Part shown: positions 18,528 to 27,513 of the stretch, piece after piece
How the letters are laid out: every line of letters starts with the position of its first letter
How positions within the stretch are numbered: the first letter of the stretch is position 1
NCBI GenBank assembly: GCA_017853885.1
Contig: JAFMIR010000012.1
Coordinates: forward strand, 1-64,000
Direction: 5' to 3'
Length of the DNA: 64,000 nucleotides
Origin: Prosthecobacter sp.
GTDB taxonomy: Bacteria; Verrucomicrobiota; Verrucomicrobiia; Verrucomicrobiales; Verrucomicrobiaceae
Notes under the pieces: generated by a model
Database searches by the model: none
What the model saw: only the letters and a program-made list of their open reading frames with translations
Told to the model about the DNA's origin: nothing
Translations under genes and position numbers: made by a program

Positions 18528-19208
18528 ATGCCTGCTTCTTCATTCAACTACATGACTCCAACCCCAACCGATTTTCCGTCCGTAATCGCCCCTTCGAATG
18601 CTTACATGGTCCCCACCGTCATCGAGGCGGATGGCCGAGGTGAGCGCGCCTACGACATCTACTCCCGCCTGCTGAAGGACCGCATCATCTTCCTTGGTGG
18701 AGAAGTGAATGACACAATGGCGTCAATCATCATTGCTCAGCTGCTGTTCCTCCAAATGCAGGACCCGAAGAAGGACATCAACGTCTACATCAACAGCCCC
18801 GGCGGCAGCGTGACCGCAGGCCTCGCGATCTACGACACGATGCAGTTCCTCACCTGTGATGTTTGCACCTACAGCATCGGCCTTGTGGCCTCGATGGGGG
18901 CAGTGCTGCTTTCCGCCGGCACAAAGGGCAAGCGCTATGCCCTGCCCAACTCTGACATCATGATCCACCAAGTCTCGGGTGGTGCTCGAGGCACTGCGAG
19001 TGATGTGGAACGCACGGTAGAATACATGTTCGGCCTCAAAAAGCGTCTCAACCGCATCCTTGCTCATCACACCGGCAAATCGGTGGAGCAGATCGAGCGC
19101 GACGCCGATCGCGACAACTACATGTCTGCTGCGCAAGCGGCCGAATACGGCCTGGTGGACAAAGTGCTTGAGTCCAAGCGTGACGTCGGCAACGGCGAGA
19201 CCAAGTGA
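18528..19208 (+). CDS. clpP: ATP-dependent Clp protease proteolytic subunit
   Basis: 226 residues from the ATG at 18528; an alternative ATG lies at 18552. AGAGGAG directly abuts the first ATG with almost no spacing, so either start is possible. ClpP is a serine protease that forms a barrel with a Clp ATPase and degrades unfolded and tagged proteins. The triad is S122 (GLVASMGAV), H147 (IMIHQ) and D196 (RDADRD), with E. coli-like spacing. The N-terminus before the mature fold is longer than in E. coli (about 10-15 residues), consistent with a processed propeptide. No clpX or tig is adjacent; the upstream gene is a GNAT acetyltransferase. Confidence 0.96.
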   Translation: MPASSFNYMTPTPTDFPSVIAPSNAYMVPTVIEADGRGERAYDIYSRLLKDRIIFLGGEVNDTMASIIIAQLLFLQMQDPKKDINVYINSPGGSVTAGLAIYDTMQFLTCDVCTYSIGLVASMGAVLLSAGTKGKRYALPNSDIMIHQVSGGARGTASDVERTVEYMFGLKKRLNRILAHHTGKSVEQIERDADRDNYMSAAQAAEYGLVDKVLESKRDVGNGETK

Positions 19209-19425
19209 TTCAGATAGCCTGTTTTAGACTGTTACTCAAAAAGGATGTCTGACATGGCTGGCGAGCGCGGCGGCCTTCGTGGCAACGAAAGAGCGAGGAG
19301 GCTATTGCAACAATAGCTAACGAACCAATGACGTTGCCCCGTTGCCGGGAATCAGGCAGACATTTTGAGGATCGGTCTAAACTCAAGAAAAGCGGGAATC
19401 ACATTTTCGCCTTTTTTGCGCCCCC
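19209..19425. other. Convergent intergenic region, possible repeat remnant
   Basis: 217 bp between the ends of clpP and the anchored-protein gene. It contains a 7 bp hairpin GCTATTG-CAA-CAATAGC at 19301-19317 and an unusual purine-rich stretch (19258-19300). The stretch does not look like either flanking gene and could be a remnant of a repeated element. No open frame here has family features. Confidence 0.35.
19387..19416 (+). terminator. Weak possible terminator downstream of clpP
   Basis: An imperfect stem (AAAAGCG with CGCCTTTT, 19388-19414) runs into six T residues on the plus strand at 19411-19417. The stem is short and bulged, so this is a tentative call. Confidence 0.25.
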
Positions 19426-20022
19426 TCACCGACGCAGTCCCTGCATGCGAGCGTGGAAGGATTCGAGCATCGGGGCCATCTCCAGCTTCGCGCCGAGCGG
19501 GGCTTCTTTGAAGAAGAGGCCCATATCCTTGGTGAAATTTTTCTCAAAGCCTGCGGGGTCCATGTCGATGAGTATCTGCATTTCCGGGTTCTTCGCAGTG
19601 CGCTTCTTGATGTCACGGTGAATGCTTCCCACGATGCGGCGACGGTCCTCAGCGGGGAGTTTGTCGATGCCCTTCATCACCGCGTTGAAGTGCTCCTCGA
19701 CCACGCGGCCGATGTACTCACTCTTTTCCTCGTCGGTGAGGGACTTCATGAAGCGATCGATGGTCTCCTCGCCATCCTCACGCATGAGAGCGCGTTGAGA
19801 AAAGTCGAGCTTCACGACGGATGAGATCACTTTGTCGAGATGCTTCATACGCTGCTCATGAGCCAGGTGCTCGTCCCCAAACCACGGAGCCTGGCTCATT
19901 AGAGACAATGTCTTTTCGGGCGTAAACACAGAGTCTTCCGTGGCCCACATAACGACCGCCACACCCGCCCAGACAAGGACGAGAAAAGCAATCACTTGAA
20001 GCCAGAGACGCTGGGATTGCAT
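19426..20022 (-). CDS. Membrane-anchored protein of unknown function
   Basis: 198 residues from the ATG at 20022 (MQSQRLWLQVIAFLVLVWAG). One N-terminal transmembrane helix (about 8-28) is followed by a soluble, charged helical region with no Cys. Repeated patterns such as DEEKSEYIGRVVEEHFNAVM and PAEDRRRIVGSIHRDIKK suggest an all-alpha domain. No family recognised. The start is 7 bp downstream of the murJ stop, so it is very probably in an operon with murJ and may act in envelope assembly, but that is inferred from position only. Confidence 0.7.
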   Translation of the reverse strand: MQSQRLWLQVIAFLVLVWAGVAVVMWATEDSVFTPEKTLSLMSQAPWFGDEHLAHEQRMKHLDKVISSVVKLDFSQRALMREDGEETIDRFMKSLTDEEKSEYIGRVVEEHFNAVMKGIDKLPAEDRRRIVGSIHRDIKKRTAKNPEMQILIDMDPAGFEKNFTKDMGLFFKEAPLGAKLEMAPMLESFHARMQGLRR

Positions 20023-20029
20023 AGAGGGA

Positions 20030-21628
20030 TCAACGTTGACCGAAGCGGCGGCTGATGATGGAGAGAAACTCCCCGGACTCCTCGACTTTGAGCTTTTTCG
20101 TGAGGGCGAAATAGATGGCCGCACCAGCAGTGATGGTGACTCCAAGGGTGGCACAACGGGCGATCATGCTCAAATGTGGCCAATCCGCCATCAACGTGTA
20201 TTTGGACGCGAGGCAAAGTCCACCCATCGCGCCAGTAGCGAGACCAATACGACTCAGTGACGCGATCAGTGAGGTGGTTTCTAGACCTTTCGCAAACTTT
20301 CGCATGGCTAGGTAAAGCACGGTGAAGTTCAGAGCCAGACCGATAGCCGTCCCCCAAGCGAGAGCGGTGTGGTCCCATCTCAGCACAAAGACGGTGAAGG
20401 CATTCGCGGCCGCAGTGAAAGCGATCACAGCAAGGGAGGTGTACATCGGAATGAAGCGCTTGCCGATGGTATAGAAGGACGGCTGCAGCACCTTGATCGC
20501 GGCGTAGAAGACAAGGCCGAAGGCAAAAGCTTGGAGCGGCGCAGCGGTCTGCGCCACATCGTAGGCTTTCACGCGGCCGTGCTCAAAAATGACGGAGATG
20601 ATTTCGTGCGAAAGCAGCGCCAACCCCGCCGCGCAGGGCAGCGTGAGGAAGAGCACGAGGCGCAGACCTTTCGCCAAAGCACCGCGAAACGCCGGTGTGA
20701 TGCCTTCCGTGGCCAGACGCGAGAGCATCGGCAGCGTCACCGTGGCAACAGCCACGCCGAACAGGCCGAGCGGCAGTTGCTGAAGCCTTTGCGCATAGCC
20801 GAGCCAGCCTGCGGCAGCCTCTTGTCCAGGTGTAAACGAGGCAAAGATCGAATTTAGGAACACATTCACCTGTGTGCCGCCCGCTGCGACGAGCGAGGGC
20901 CACATCAGGTGTAGCACCTCCTTCACGCCGCTATCATTCCAGCCAAAATCAACACCAAATCGAAAACCCGCCCTCTTCAAGGATGGGATCTGCACTGCGA
21001 GTTGCATCACGCCACCGATCAGCGTGCCCACCGCGAAGCCTGCAAGCCCCTTTTCCGTGATCACGCCAACGCGAAACGGCGTGTCGATAATCCACGCGCA
21101 GGCGTAGCCACCGATGATGCAACCCAGGTTGAAAAATGCGGATGCTACCGCCGGGACAAAAAAAACTTTTTTGGCGTTCAACATGCCCATCACCAGCGCC
21201 GTGAGGGACACGATGGTGATGAAGGGATACATGATCTGCGCCAACCACACGCCCAAAGCCACGCTGCTTTCATCTTTCCACCCGAGCGTGAGCAGCGGGA
21301 AGATCACAGGTGCTAACGCGGTGCCTGCCGCCGCCACCATCGTCATGAAGCACAGCGAGAGGGACATCATTTTCCTTCCAAGGACCCAGGCGGCTTCATC
21401 ACCCTCGATTTGGATCTTCTTTGAGAAAGTGGTCACAAAGGCTGTCGAGAGCGCTCCTTCGGCAAAAAGGTCCCGCAGCATGTTCGGCGTGCGGAACGCC
21501 ATCGTGAAGATGCCGGCGAATTTCATGCCAAAAACGCCGCCAAGCACTTGATCACGCACGAGCCCGAGGATGCGGCTGCACAGGATGGCGACAGAGACGA
21601 TGCCGGTGGATCGGGCTTGGCTGGACAT
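20030..21628 (-). CDS. murJ: Lipid II flippase MurJ (MviN)
   Basis: 532 residues from the ATG at 21628 (MSSQARSTGIVSVAIL); the frame continues upstream without signal character. It is an integral membrane protein of the MOP superfamily with about 14 hydrophobic segments. Diagnostic N-terminal motifs are ILCSRILGLVRDQVLGGVFG, FRTPNMLRDLFAEGALSTAFV and a later LGLFGVAVATVTLPMLSR. Essential Arg residues in the RILG.RD and FRTPNMLRD segments are present. It moves lipid-linked peptidoglycan precursor across the inner membrane. It is cotranscribed with the downstream anchored protein (7 bp gap). Confidence 0.94.
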   Translation of the reverse strand: MSSQARSTGIVSVAILCSRILGLVRDQVLGGVFGMKFAGIFTMAFRTPNMLRDLFAEGALSTAFVTTFSKKIQIEGDEAAWVLGRKMMSLSLCFMTMVAAAGTALAPVIFPLLTLGWKDESSVALGVWLAQIMYPFITIVSLTALVMGMLNAKKVFFVPAVASAFFNLGCIIGGYACAWIIDTPFRVGVITEKGLAGFAVGTLIGGVMQLAVQIPSLKRAGFRFGVDFGWNDSGVKEVLHLMWPSLVAAGGTQVNVFLNSIFASFTPGQEAAAGWLGYAQRLQQLPLGLFGVAVATVTLPMLSRLATEGITPAFRGALAKGLRLVLFLTLPCAAGLALLSHEIISVIFEHGRVKAYDVAQTAAPLQAFAFGLVFYAAIKVLQPSFYTIGKRFIPMYTSLAVIAFTAAANAFTVFVLRWDHTALAWGTAIGLALNFTVLYLAMRKFAKGLETTSLIASLSRIGLATGAMGGLCLASKYTLMADWPHLSMIARCATLGVTITAGAAIYFALTKKLKVEESGEFLSIISRRFGQR

Positions 21629-21710
21629 TGGATGAAGGTGGAATTGAAGCCCGAAGCCCGGATGAAAGCAAGATATGCCGTGTGCAGGCGCGATGAAATC
21701 GGTTCCGCGT

Positions 21711-22724
21711 TCACTTCCTCTCCCCAAACAACGCCTTCAAGAACGGCGCATCCTTGAAGTCGCCACCTCGGCCCAGCCGCACGATGATGAGATCCAGAGA
21801 GGGTAGGACGTAAAGCCGCTGACCGTAACTGCCAATGCAGGCGATGAGATCCACTGGCGCAGCTTTGCTCAGGCAAATGTTTTTCCAAGATTGGGCCACG
21901 AGCTTCCGCTCCATCATCGTCTCTACGTCGATTTCACGGCTGCTTGCCGAGCCCGCCGCCTGGTTGTTCCAGAAGCCGTAGGCATAGGCCGCGTTCGCCT
22001 TGCTACCTCGGCTCACTTCAGCGAAGAAACCTTTACCGGTATCGAGCACAGGTTCCCCGCTTTCGAGAATCATGCTACCGAGGCGGCTCCACTCGCGGGC
22101 CGTCTGCATCCATCCAGCGGCCAACAGCGGCATACCTTTGCCATCCGGCAGGTAACGTTGCGAACCGAGGCCAAGCGGCACGAGCACCTCGCGCTCCAAG
22201 AAACGTATGGGCGATTTGTTGACGAGCCTTCTCGCCAGCACCTCGTGAAACACTTGGAGGCTCGCAGGACCATAAAAGAACTTTTCGCCTGGCTTCGCGA
22301 GGCTGCGGGCCTTCAACGCGGCGGCCGTGCGGTCTGAATGGTTGTTCTCATGCAGCTCCGGCATCGGTGAAAGTCCACTGCTGAAGTTGAGCAGGTCACG
22401 AATGACGATCGTGCGCTTCGTTTTGTCCTGAGACCACTCTGTGATCGTGTCGGCCACAAGCTCGTCGAGCTTCAAAATCCCCTTCTCGGCCGCGACAAGG
22501 GCTGTAAGACTCCAAAAGGCCTTCGTTCCGCTGTAAATCTTCTGCGGGATGCTTTTGCCGCCACCGTTCGCATAGGTCTCGCGGATGGTTTTGCCCTTTA
22601 ATTGGACCAAGAAGGCCGTGCCACCGGTTTGAAGCGAATAAGCTTCGGCAGTGGCCAAATCCAGCGCCCGCAGCGGATGCGAAGCTGCAAGTAGGCAGAC
22701 AGAAAAACACATGAGGGACTTCAC
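21711..22724 (-). CDS. Exported serine hydrolase of the class C beta-lactamase fold
   Basis: 337 residues with a Sec signal peptide (about 1-20). The nucleophile motif is S65-G-T-K68 in IYSGTKAFW. The second motif, normally Tyr-x-Asn, reads Y151-G-P in FFYGPASLQ, so the Asn is missing. The third motif is not an obvious KTG or HxG; the region IGSYGQRLYVLP takes its position. The fold covers DD-peptidases, esterases and beta-lactamases; the changed motifs argue against a true beta-lactamase and favour an esterase or peptidase. It lies 82 bp upstream of murJ on the same strand and divergent to the Mla operon. Confidence 0.8.
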   Translation of the reverse strand: MKSLMCFSVCLLAASHPLRALDLATAEAYSLQTGGTAFLVQLKGKTIRETYANGGGKSIPQKIYSGTKAFWSLTALVAAEKGILKLDELVADTITEWSQDKTKRTIVIRDLLNFSSGLSPMPELHENNHSDRTAAALKARSLAKPGEKFFYGPASLQVFHEVLARRLVNKSPIRFLEREVLVPLGLGSQRYLPDGKGMPLLAAGWMQTAREWSRLGSMILESGEPVLDTGKGFFAEVSRGSKANAAYAYGFWNNQAAGSASSREIDVETMMERKLVAQSWKNICLSKAAPVDLIACIGSYGQRLYVLPSLDLIIVRLGRGGDFKDAPFLKALFGERK

Positions 22725-22819
22725 TGCGGCAGACCCTAGAGCCTATCCGGCGGCTTGGCACCCGAAAGCTCGGCCTAGTGACCAAGCCGTTGTTTGCCTT
22801 CCGGCCGGTCTCTGCCATC

Positions 22820-23626
22820 ATGCACACCGTGACTGAAGTCATCCGAATCCCCGGCAGAGCTTTCCTGCATTTCATTTCTTACATGGGCCAGATCGCCTTT
22901 CTGGTGCGCGATCTGATGATCGCATTCACCAACCATGTTTGGCGGCTGAACTTGGTGGCCCAGCAGATCGTCTCCATCGGCTATGGCTCGCAGGCGGTCG
23001 TGATCGTGACCGGCGCCTTCACCGGCGCGGTCTTCACCTTCCAGACTTACGCGAAGTTCAAAGACTTCGGCGTGGAGAGCAGCGTAGGAGCCATCGTATC
23101 CGTGGCGTTGTGCCGTGAACTGGGGCCTGTGCTCGCCGGCCTCATGGTCGGTGGCCGCGTGGGTGCCGCAATGGCTGCGGACATTGGCACCATGAAAGTC
23201 ACGGAGCAGGTGGATGCCCTCCGAGTGATGGGCGTGCACCCGGTGGACTACCTCGTGCTGCCGCGCTTCATCGCTATGATGATCTCCATGCCCATGCTGG
23301 TGGCGGAGTCGATCTCCTTTGGCCTACTGGCCTCTTACTTGGTGGCCGTATATGGCTACGGCATTCCAGCCCCTTGGTTCCTGAGCCATATGGTCGACCA
23401 TACCAACCAGTGGGACATCGTCATCGGCATGATCAAGGGCTTTGTGTTTGGCATCATCATCACCCTCGTGGCCTGCCACCAGGGTCTGCGTGCGGAAAAT
23501 GGTGCAGTCGGCGTTGGCATCGGCACCACGCGAGCAGTCGTCATCAGCTCGCTGGTGATGCTCATCGCCAATTTCTTTCTCTCCATCCTGCTGAATTACA
23601 TCTGGCCGCTGGGCAACAACGTCTAG
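22820..23626 (+). CDS. mlaE: MlaE-family ABC transporter permease
   Basis: 268 residues from the ATG at 22820 (MHTVTEVIRIPG); an ATG at 22778 is in frame but less likely. Five to six hydrophobic segments and the conserved ELGPVLAGLMVGGRVGAAMAA and VTEQVDALRVMG motifs define the MlaE/YrbE permease family. It forms the inner-membrane core of a phospholipid transporter with MlaF and the MCE protein, both encoded directly downstream. The system maintains outer-membrane lipid asymmetry or moves phospholipids between the membranes. Gap to mlaF is 14 bp. Confidence 0.92.
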   Translation: MHTVTEVIRIPGRAFLHFISYMGQIAFLVRDLMIAFTNHVWRLNLVAQQIVSIGYGSQAVVIVTGAFTGAVFTFQTYAKFKDFGVESSVGAIVSVALCRELGPVLAGLMVGGRVGAAMAADIGTMKVTEQVDALRVMGVHPVDYLVLPRFIAMMISMPMLVAESISFGLLASYLVAVYGYGIPAPWFLSHMVDHTNQWDIVIGMIKGFVFGIIITLVACHQGLRAENGAVGVGIGTTRAVVISSLVMLIANFFLSILLNYIWPLGNNV

Positions 23627-23640
23627 CCTGAACCCGCCGC

Positions 23641-24402
23641 ATGATCGATCGAACCCAAGAGCCCTTCATCCGCATCCGCGGCCTGCACAAGCGCCTCGGC
23701 TGGCAGGAAATCCTGCGCGGCATCGACCTTGATGTCTGGCGCGGCGAAACGCTCTGCATCATTGGCCCCAGCGGTGAGGGCAAGACTGTGACCATGAAGC
23801 ACGTCATTGGCCTGATGCAGCCCGATGCTGGCATCATTCGGGTGGATGGCATCCAGGTCAATGGCCTACGCGAGCGTGAATTGGCGCCCGTGCGCCAGCG
23901 GGTAAGCATGCTCTTCCAAAATGCCGCGCTCTTTGACAGCCTGACTGTGGAGCGAAACGTGGCTTTTCCTCTTCTTGAGGCCGGTCTGCGTGACAAGAAG
24001 GAGATCAAGGAGCGCGTGCGTGATGCTCTTGAAGTCGTGGGCCTCTCCAAACATGGAGACAAACTACCGGTGAATCTCTCCGGTGGCATGCGCAAGCGTG
24101 CCGGAATCGCCCGCGCCATTGTTACCAGAGCCCAGTGCATTCTTTACGATGAACCCACCTCATCACTCGACCCGGTCGTCTCCGACGTGATCGACACCGT
24201 CATTCTGCGCCTTCAGGAACGCCATGGCATCACCTCGCTTGTCGTCACGCACGACATGAAAAGCCTCTTCAAAATTGCCGATCGCATCGCGATGCTCAAA
24301 GATGGTCTTCTTCGCTTTCTCGGCACAAAGGAAGAGCTCCGCGCCAGTGAAGATCCCGTTGTTCAAGACTTCATCAACGGTCGCGCCGAGGTCGATTTCT
24401 AA
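23641..24402 (+). CDS. mlaF: ABC transporter ATPase of the phospholipid transport system
   Basis: 253 residues, cytoplasmic. Walker A GPSGEGKT (42-49), signature LSGGMRKR (146-153) and Walker B CILYDEP (166-172), followed by an H-loop VVTHDM. The LSGGMRKR signature and SSLDPVVSD after Walker B are typical of the MlaF/Ttg2A group. It powers the MlaE permease. The gene sits between the permease and MCE genes in the usual order. Confidence 0.94.
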   Translation: MIDRTQEPFIRIRGLHKRLGWQEILRGIDLDVWRGETLCIIGPSGEGKTVTMKHVIGLMQPDAGIIRVDGIQVNGLRERELAPVRQRVSMLFQNAALFDSLTVERNVAFPLLEAGLRDKKEIKERVRDALEVVGLSKHGDKLPVNLSGGMRKRAGIARAIVTRAQCILYDEPTSSLDPVVSDVIDTVILRLQERHGITSLVVTHDMKSLFKIADRIAMLKDGLLRFLGTKEELRASEDPVVQDFINGRAEVDF

Positions 24403-24441
24403 ACCACCCTCTCCAAACCCTGATCCTTCACCCACACCACC

Positions 24442-25494
24442 ATGGAAGAACGCGACAAAAAAACCGAGCTGCTCGTCGGGCTGTTCCTCACCATTGGGCT
24501 CATCATGCTCAGCCTCCTCGTGCTGCAATTCGGCAGCGTACGTGACCTCTTCAAAGGAAGCTATTTCCTAAGCGTCAGCTTTCCCAACGCTTCCGGCCTC
24601 AAAGAGGCCTCGCCCGTCGTGCTTGCCGGCAAACGCATCGGCAAGGTAAAAAACAAACCACGCCACAACGAAACCTACACCGGCGTCATCATCGACCTCG
24701 AAATCTTCGAAGGCGAAAAAATTCCCTCCGGCTCTACCTTCACCGTCACGACCGCAGGACTCATGGGGGATGCATATGTGGACATTGAGCCTCCAAAGCA
24801 CCTCACCGAAGAATTCATTAGCGAAACTCAAGACGGCATCATCAAGGGTCAGGAGGCCGGTGGCCTCAGCGATCTCCAGAGCGCTGCGGAGCGCATCGGC
24901 AAGCAAGTTAGCTCGGTGCTGGAAGATGACCTCAAGCCCGCGCTAACCGAAATCAAGCAGGCCATGACCAAAGTAAATCAGGAGGCCCTTTCCAAAGACA
25001 CCATCGAGAAATTCAAGAACGGCATGACAAAGCTCGACTCCACGCTCACGCGTGTGGATGAGAAGCTCCTGAATGAAGAAAACGCGAAAAATCTCAAAGA
25101 AGCCATCGCCGAACTCAAAGAGGCAGCCACTAGCTTCAAGAATGCTTCCTCAGCCATTGAAGACAGCTCAAAGAAAATTTCACCGCTCATCGAAAAGCTG
25201 GACGCACCCATCGCCAAGGTAGACAAGGCCATGACCACGGCAGACGATGCCATGAAGTCCATTAAAGAAGCTGCCGATAGCTTCTCCATGGCGGCCAAGA
25301 ACATCACCAACGGCAAAGGACTCCTTGGCGCCCTCATCAACGACCCACAGATGAAGTCTGACTTCCGAGACTTAATCTACAACGCTAAGGTGAATGGCTT
25401 TATCTGGTATAAAAACACCGCGGACAAAGAGCGTGCAAAGCAGGTTGCTCCACAGCCTGAGCCCGCCAAGCGCAAATCGCTCTTCGGAAACTGA
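24442..25494 (+). CDS. mlaD: MCE-domain lipid-binding protein (MlaD-like)
   Basis: 350 residues with an N-terminal transmembrane anchor (about 9-33, LLVGLFLTIGLIMLSLLVLQ). The MCE domain occupies about 38-125 (FPNASGLKEASPVVLAGKRI, FTVTTAGLMGDAYVDIEPP). A long helical region (about 150-320) follows with repeated Lys/Ala heptads (for example AIAELKEAATSFKNA), longer than E. coli MlaD and closer to plant and Gram-positive MCE relatives. It would bind phospholipid in the periplasm for the MlaEF transporter. The stop codon is immediately followed by the stop of the convergent sulfatase gene as TGATCA. Confidence 0.9.
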   Translation: MEERDKKTELLVGLFLTIGLIMLSLLVLQFGSVRDLFKGSYFLSVSFPNASGLKEASPVVLAGKRIGKVKNKPRHNETYTGVIIDLEIFEGEKIPSGSTFTVTTAGLMGDAYVDIEPPKHLTEEFISETQDGIIKGQEAGGLSDLQSAAERIGKQVSSVLEDDLKPALTEIKQAMTKVNQEALSKDTIEKFKNGMTKLDSTLTRVDEKLLNEENAKNLKEAIAELKEAATSFKNASSAIEDSSKKISPLIEKLDAPIAKVDKAMTTADDAMKSIKEAADSFSMAAKNITNGKGLLGALINDPQMKSDFRDLIYNAKVNGFIWYKNTADKERAKQVAPQPEPAKRKSLFGN

Positions 25495-27474
25495 TCAGTG
25501 TGCGATTTGCACGCCGCGCAGGCCAACCTCACCCTCGAACGCGATGAAATTCGCCTGATTTTTCTCCGCGGAAAAAATGGCATGTTTAGCTTTCGCAGTG
25601 GTGCCAGCGCATTGGACGGTCAATTCGTCATTTTGGAAGGTGAGGCGCACCGTGAGCCATTCGCTCGTCTTAAACTTCACCCGTGTTTTGGCCAGAGACA
25701 GCATCTCGGGCGAAATGAGCGTGATGTCGAGATTCGCGCGTGAAAGCACCACACGGAAGCTGTGCGCCTGATCGACGGTATGAATGCGCAGCGAGTGCCG
25801 ATCCGCATCTCCGAGACGAATCTGGAACTCCAGCACGCCATTGAGCATCTTCAGCGGCCCGGTGAATGGCGCGCCTTTGTCGCCCGCTTTCGCAAACCAC
25901 GCGCCATCGCGCTGCGTCCAGCCTTTGAACTTCATCAGATCAAGTGGATCGGCATTCTTCAGCGGCGGCAGCGGCTCAAACGCGGCCTTTGACTTCACGC
26001 CTGCGGGCGGCAGTTCACGGCTGTAGCCGCCGTCACGGTAGCGATTCAGCAATACTTCGAGCTCTGTGACAACCTCAGGATGCGCCGCGGAGAGGTTCTT
26101 CTCTTCCGCGATGTCATTTTTCAGATCAAACAGCATTCGCTGATACTGCGAGGCATGCGCCTTCTTCGCCGAAGGCTTCACATCATCCGCTGGAACACCT
26201 TCGATCCATTTGTGCGGCCCTTTGCGAATCGCAAAGACGCCATCCGCGCTATGCACGATCACATCCGGCCGCAGCGAGTCTTCATATTTTTCACCCAGCC
26301 AAGCCTTCGAGATGTCGTGGCTATCCTCCGCACCTTCGCTGACTTTCGGCAAGGCATAGCCCGTAATCTTCGCCACGCTGGCCAAGGTATCGACGATGCT
26401 GATCGTTTCATCGCAGACCGTTCCCGCAGGCACGTGACCAGGCCAACGCACGAGGTACGGCACGCGGAAACCACCTTCCCACACATCATGCTTGCCTCCG
26501 CGGAACGGCCCCACGGGCTTCAAGCCGACCTTCTGCGCATCGGTTTGCACGAGATTGGCATTCTCCGGCTTGTTCACGCCGCCGTTGTCGCTTGTAAAGA
26601 TGACTAACGTGTCCTTGGCGAAGCCTTTTTGATCCAGCACATCGAGCACGCGGCCCACACTGAGGTCCAGATCGCTGATGAAATCGCAAAACGGCCCGCC
26701 TTTGCTTTTGCCCGCCGTGCCCTTCGATGGCGTGATAGGGTTGTGCACGGCCACCGGCGTGAAATAGACGAAAAAAGGCTTCTCCGCGCTCTGCTGGCCG
26801 ATCCAGTTCACGATCTTGTCCGTGAGCGTCTCCATCACGTTTTCGTCCACACGCTTTGGGGCATTCAAATCGAGCGTTTTGACCGCTTTGCCCTTCTGCT
26901 GACCCATCGTGACATACGGCGGACTTGGCTGCGATGGGTTTTTCTTGTTCAAACCGGCCACCCAGTGGTTTTCGACATACACACCGGCCATATCGCCATG
27001 ATTGCTCGGCACGCCAAAGTGGTAGTCGAAGCCGATTTCGAGCGGCCCGGGCTTCAACTCCTTCGTGTAATCACAGCGCTCCGCCATGCCGTAACCAAGA
27101 TGCCATTTGCCAACGGCGGCACAGTTATAGCCTTGTGATTTGAGCATCGAAGCCATCGTCAGCCGAGTCGTCTCGATGTGCAGCGGCGCCACCGTGCTCA
27201 AGACCTCGCTGATGAGCGATGTGCGCCAGCAGTAGCGGCCTGTCATCATCGCGTAGCGTGTGGGCGAGCAAACGGACGAAGTTGTGAGCGCATCCGTGAA
27301 GCGGCGGCCTTCCTTCGCAAGCCGGTCGAGGTTCGGCGTGCTCACCAACTCCGGATTCGCGCCATAGCAGCCGACGCTGCCCCAGCCGTAGTCATCACTC
27401 AGGATCACGACGATATTCGGCTTCGCGGCAAAGAGCGATGAGCAAAGGGCGAGGAAGAGAAAAGCACGTTTCAT
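25495..27474 (-). CDS. Secreted sulfatase with extra C-terminal beta-sandwich domain
   Basis: 659 residues from the ATG at 27474 (MKRAFLFLALCSS), with a signal peptide of about 16 residues. The formylglycine signature is C69-S-P-T-R followed by MMTGR. Metal-site motifs include PNIVVILSDDYGWG and VIFTSDNGG. The core ends near residue 500; the last 150 residues (from about MKFKGWTQRDGAWFAKAG) form a beta-sandwich resembling the 3-keto-disaccharide hydrolase/LamG-like fold. It is a formylglycine-dependent arylsulfatase-type enzyme, probably acting on sulfated glycans. It is the second gene of a two-sulfatase operon. Confidence 0.9.
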   Translation of the reverse strand: MKRAFLFLALCSSLFAAKPNIVVILSDDYGWGSVGCYGANPELVSTPNLDRLAKEGRRFTDALTTSSVCSPTRYAMMTGRYCWRTSLISEVLSTVAPLHIETTRLTMASMLKSQGYNCAAVGKWHLGYGMAERCDYTKELKPGPLEIGFDYHFGVPSNHGDMAGVYVENHWVAGLNKKNPSQPSPPYVTMGQQKGKAVKTLDLNAPKRVDENVMETLTDKIVNWIGQQSAEKPFFVYFTPVAVHNPITPSKGTAGKSKGGPFCDFISDLDLSVGRVLDVLDQKGFAKDTLVIFTSDNGGVNKPENANLVQTDAQKVGLKPVGPFRGGKHDVWEGGFRVPYLVRWPGHVPAGTVCDETISIVDTLASVAKITGYALPKVSEGAEDSHDISKAWLGEKYEDSLRPDVIVHSADGVFAIRKGPHKWIEGVPADDVKPSAKKAHASQYQRMLFDLKNDIAEEKNLSAAHPEVVTELEVLLNRYRDGGYSRELPPAGVKSKAAFEPLPPLKNADPLDLMKFKGWTQRDGAWFAKAGDKGAPFTGPLKMLNGVLEFQIRLGDADRHSLRIHTVDQAHSFRVVLSRANLDITLISPEMLSLAKTRVKFKTSEWLTVRLTFQNDELTVQCAGTTAKAKHAIFSAEKNQANFIAFEGEVGLRGVQIAH

Positions 27475-27513
27475 GGCCGCGCGAGAACGGCGAAACCGGC
27501 GGCGCATTTCATC

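Noticed and set aside
19328..19621. A 97-codon plus-strand frame overlapping the anchored-protein gene.
   Set aside because: Most of it is antisense to a gene with a signal-anchor and consistent codon use, and it has no domain.
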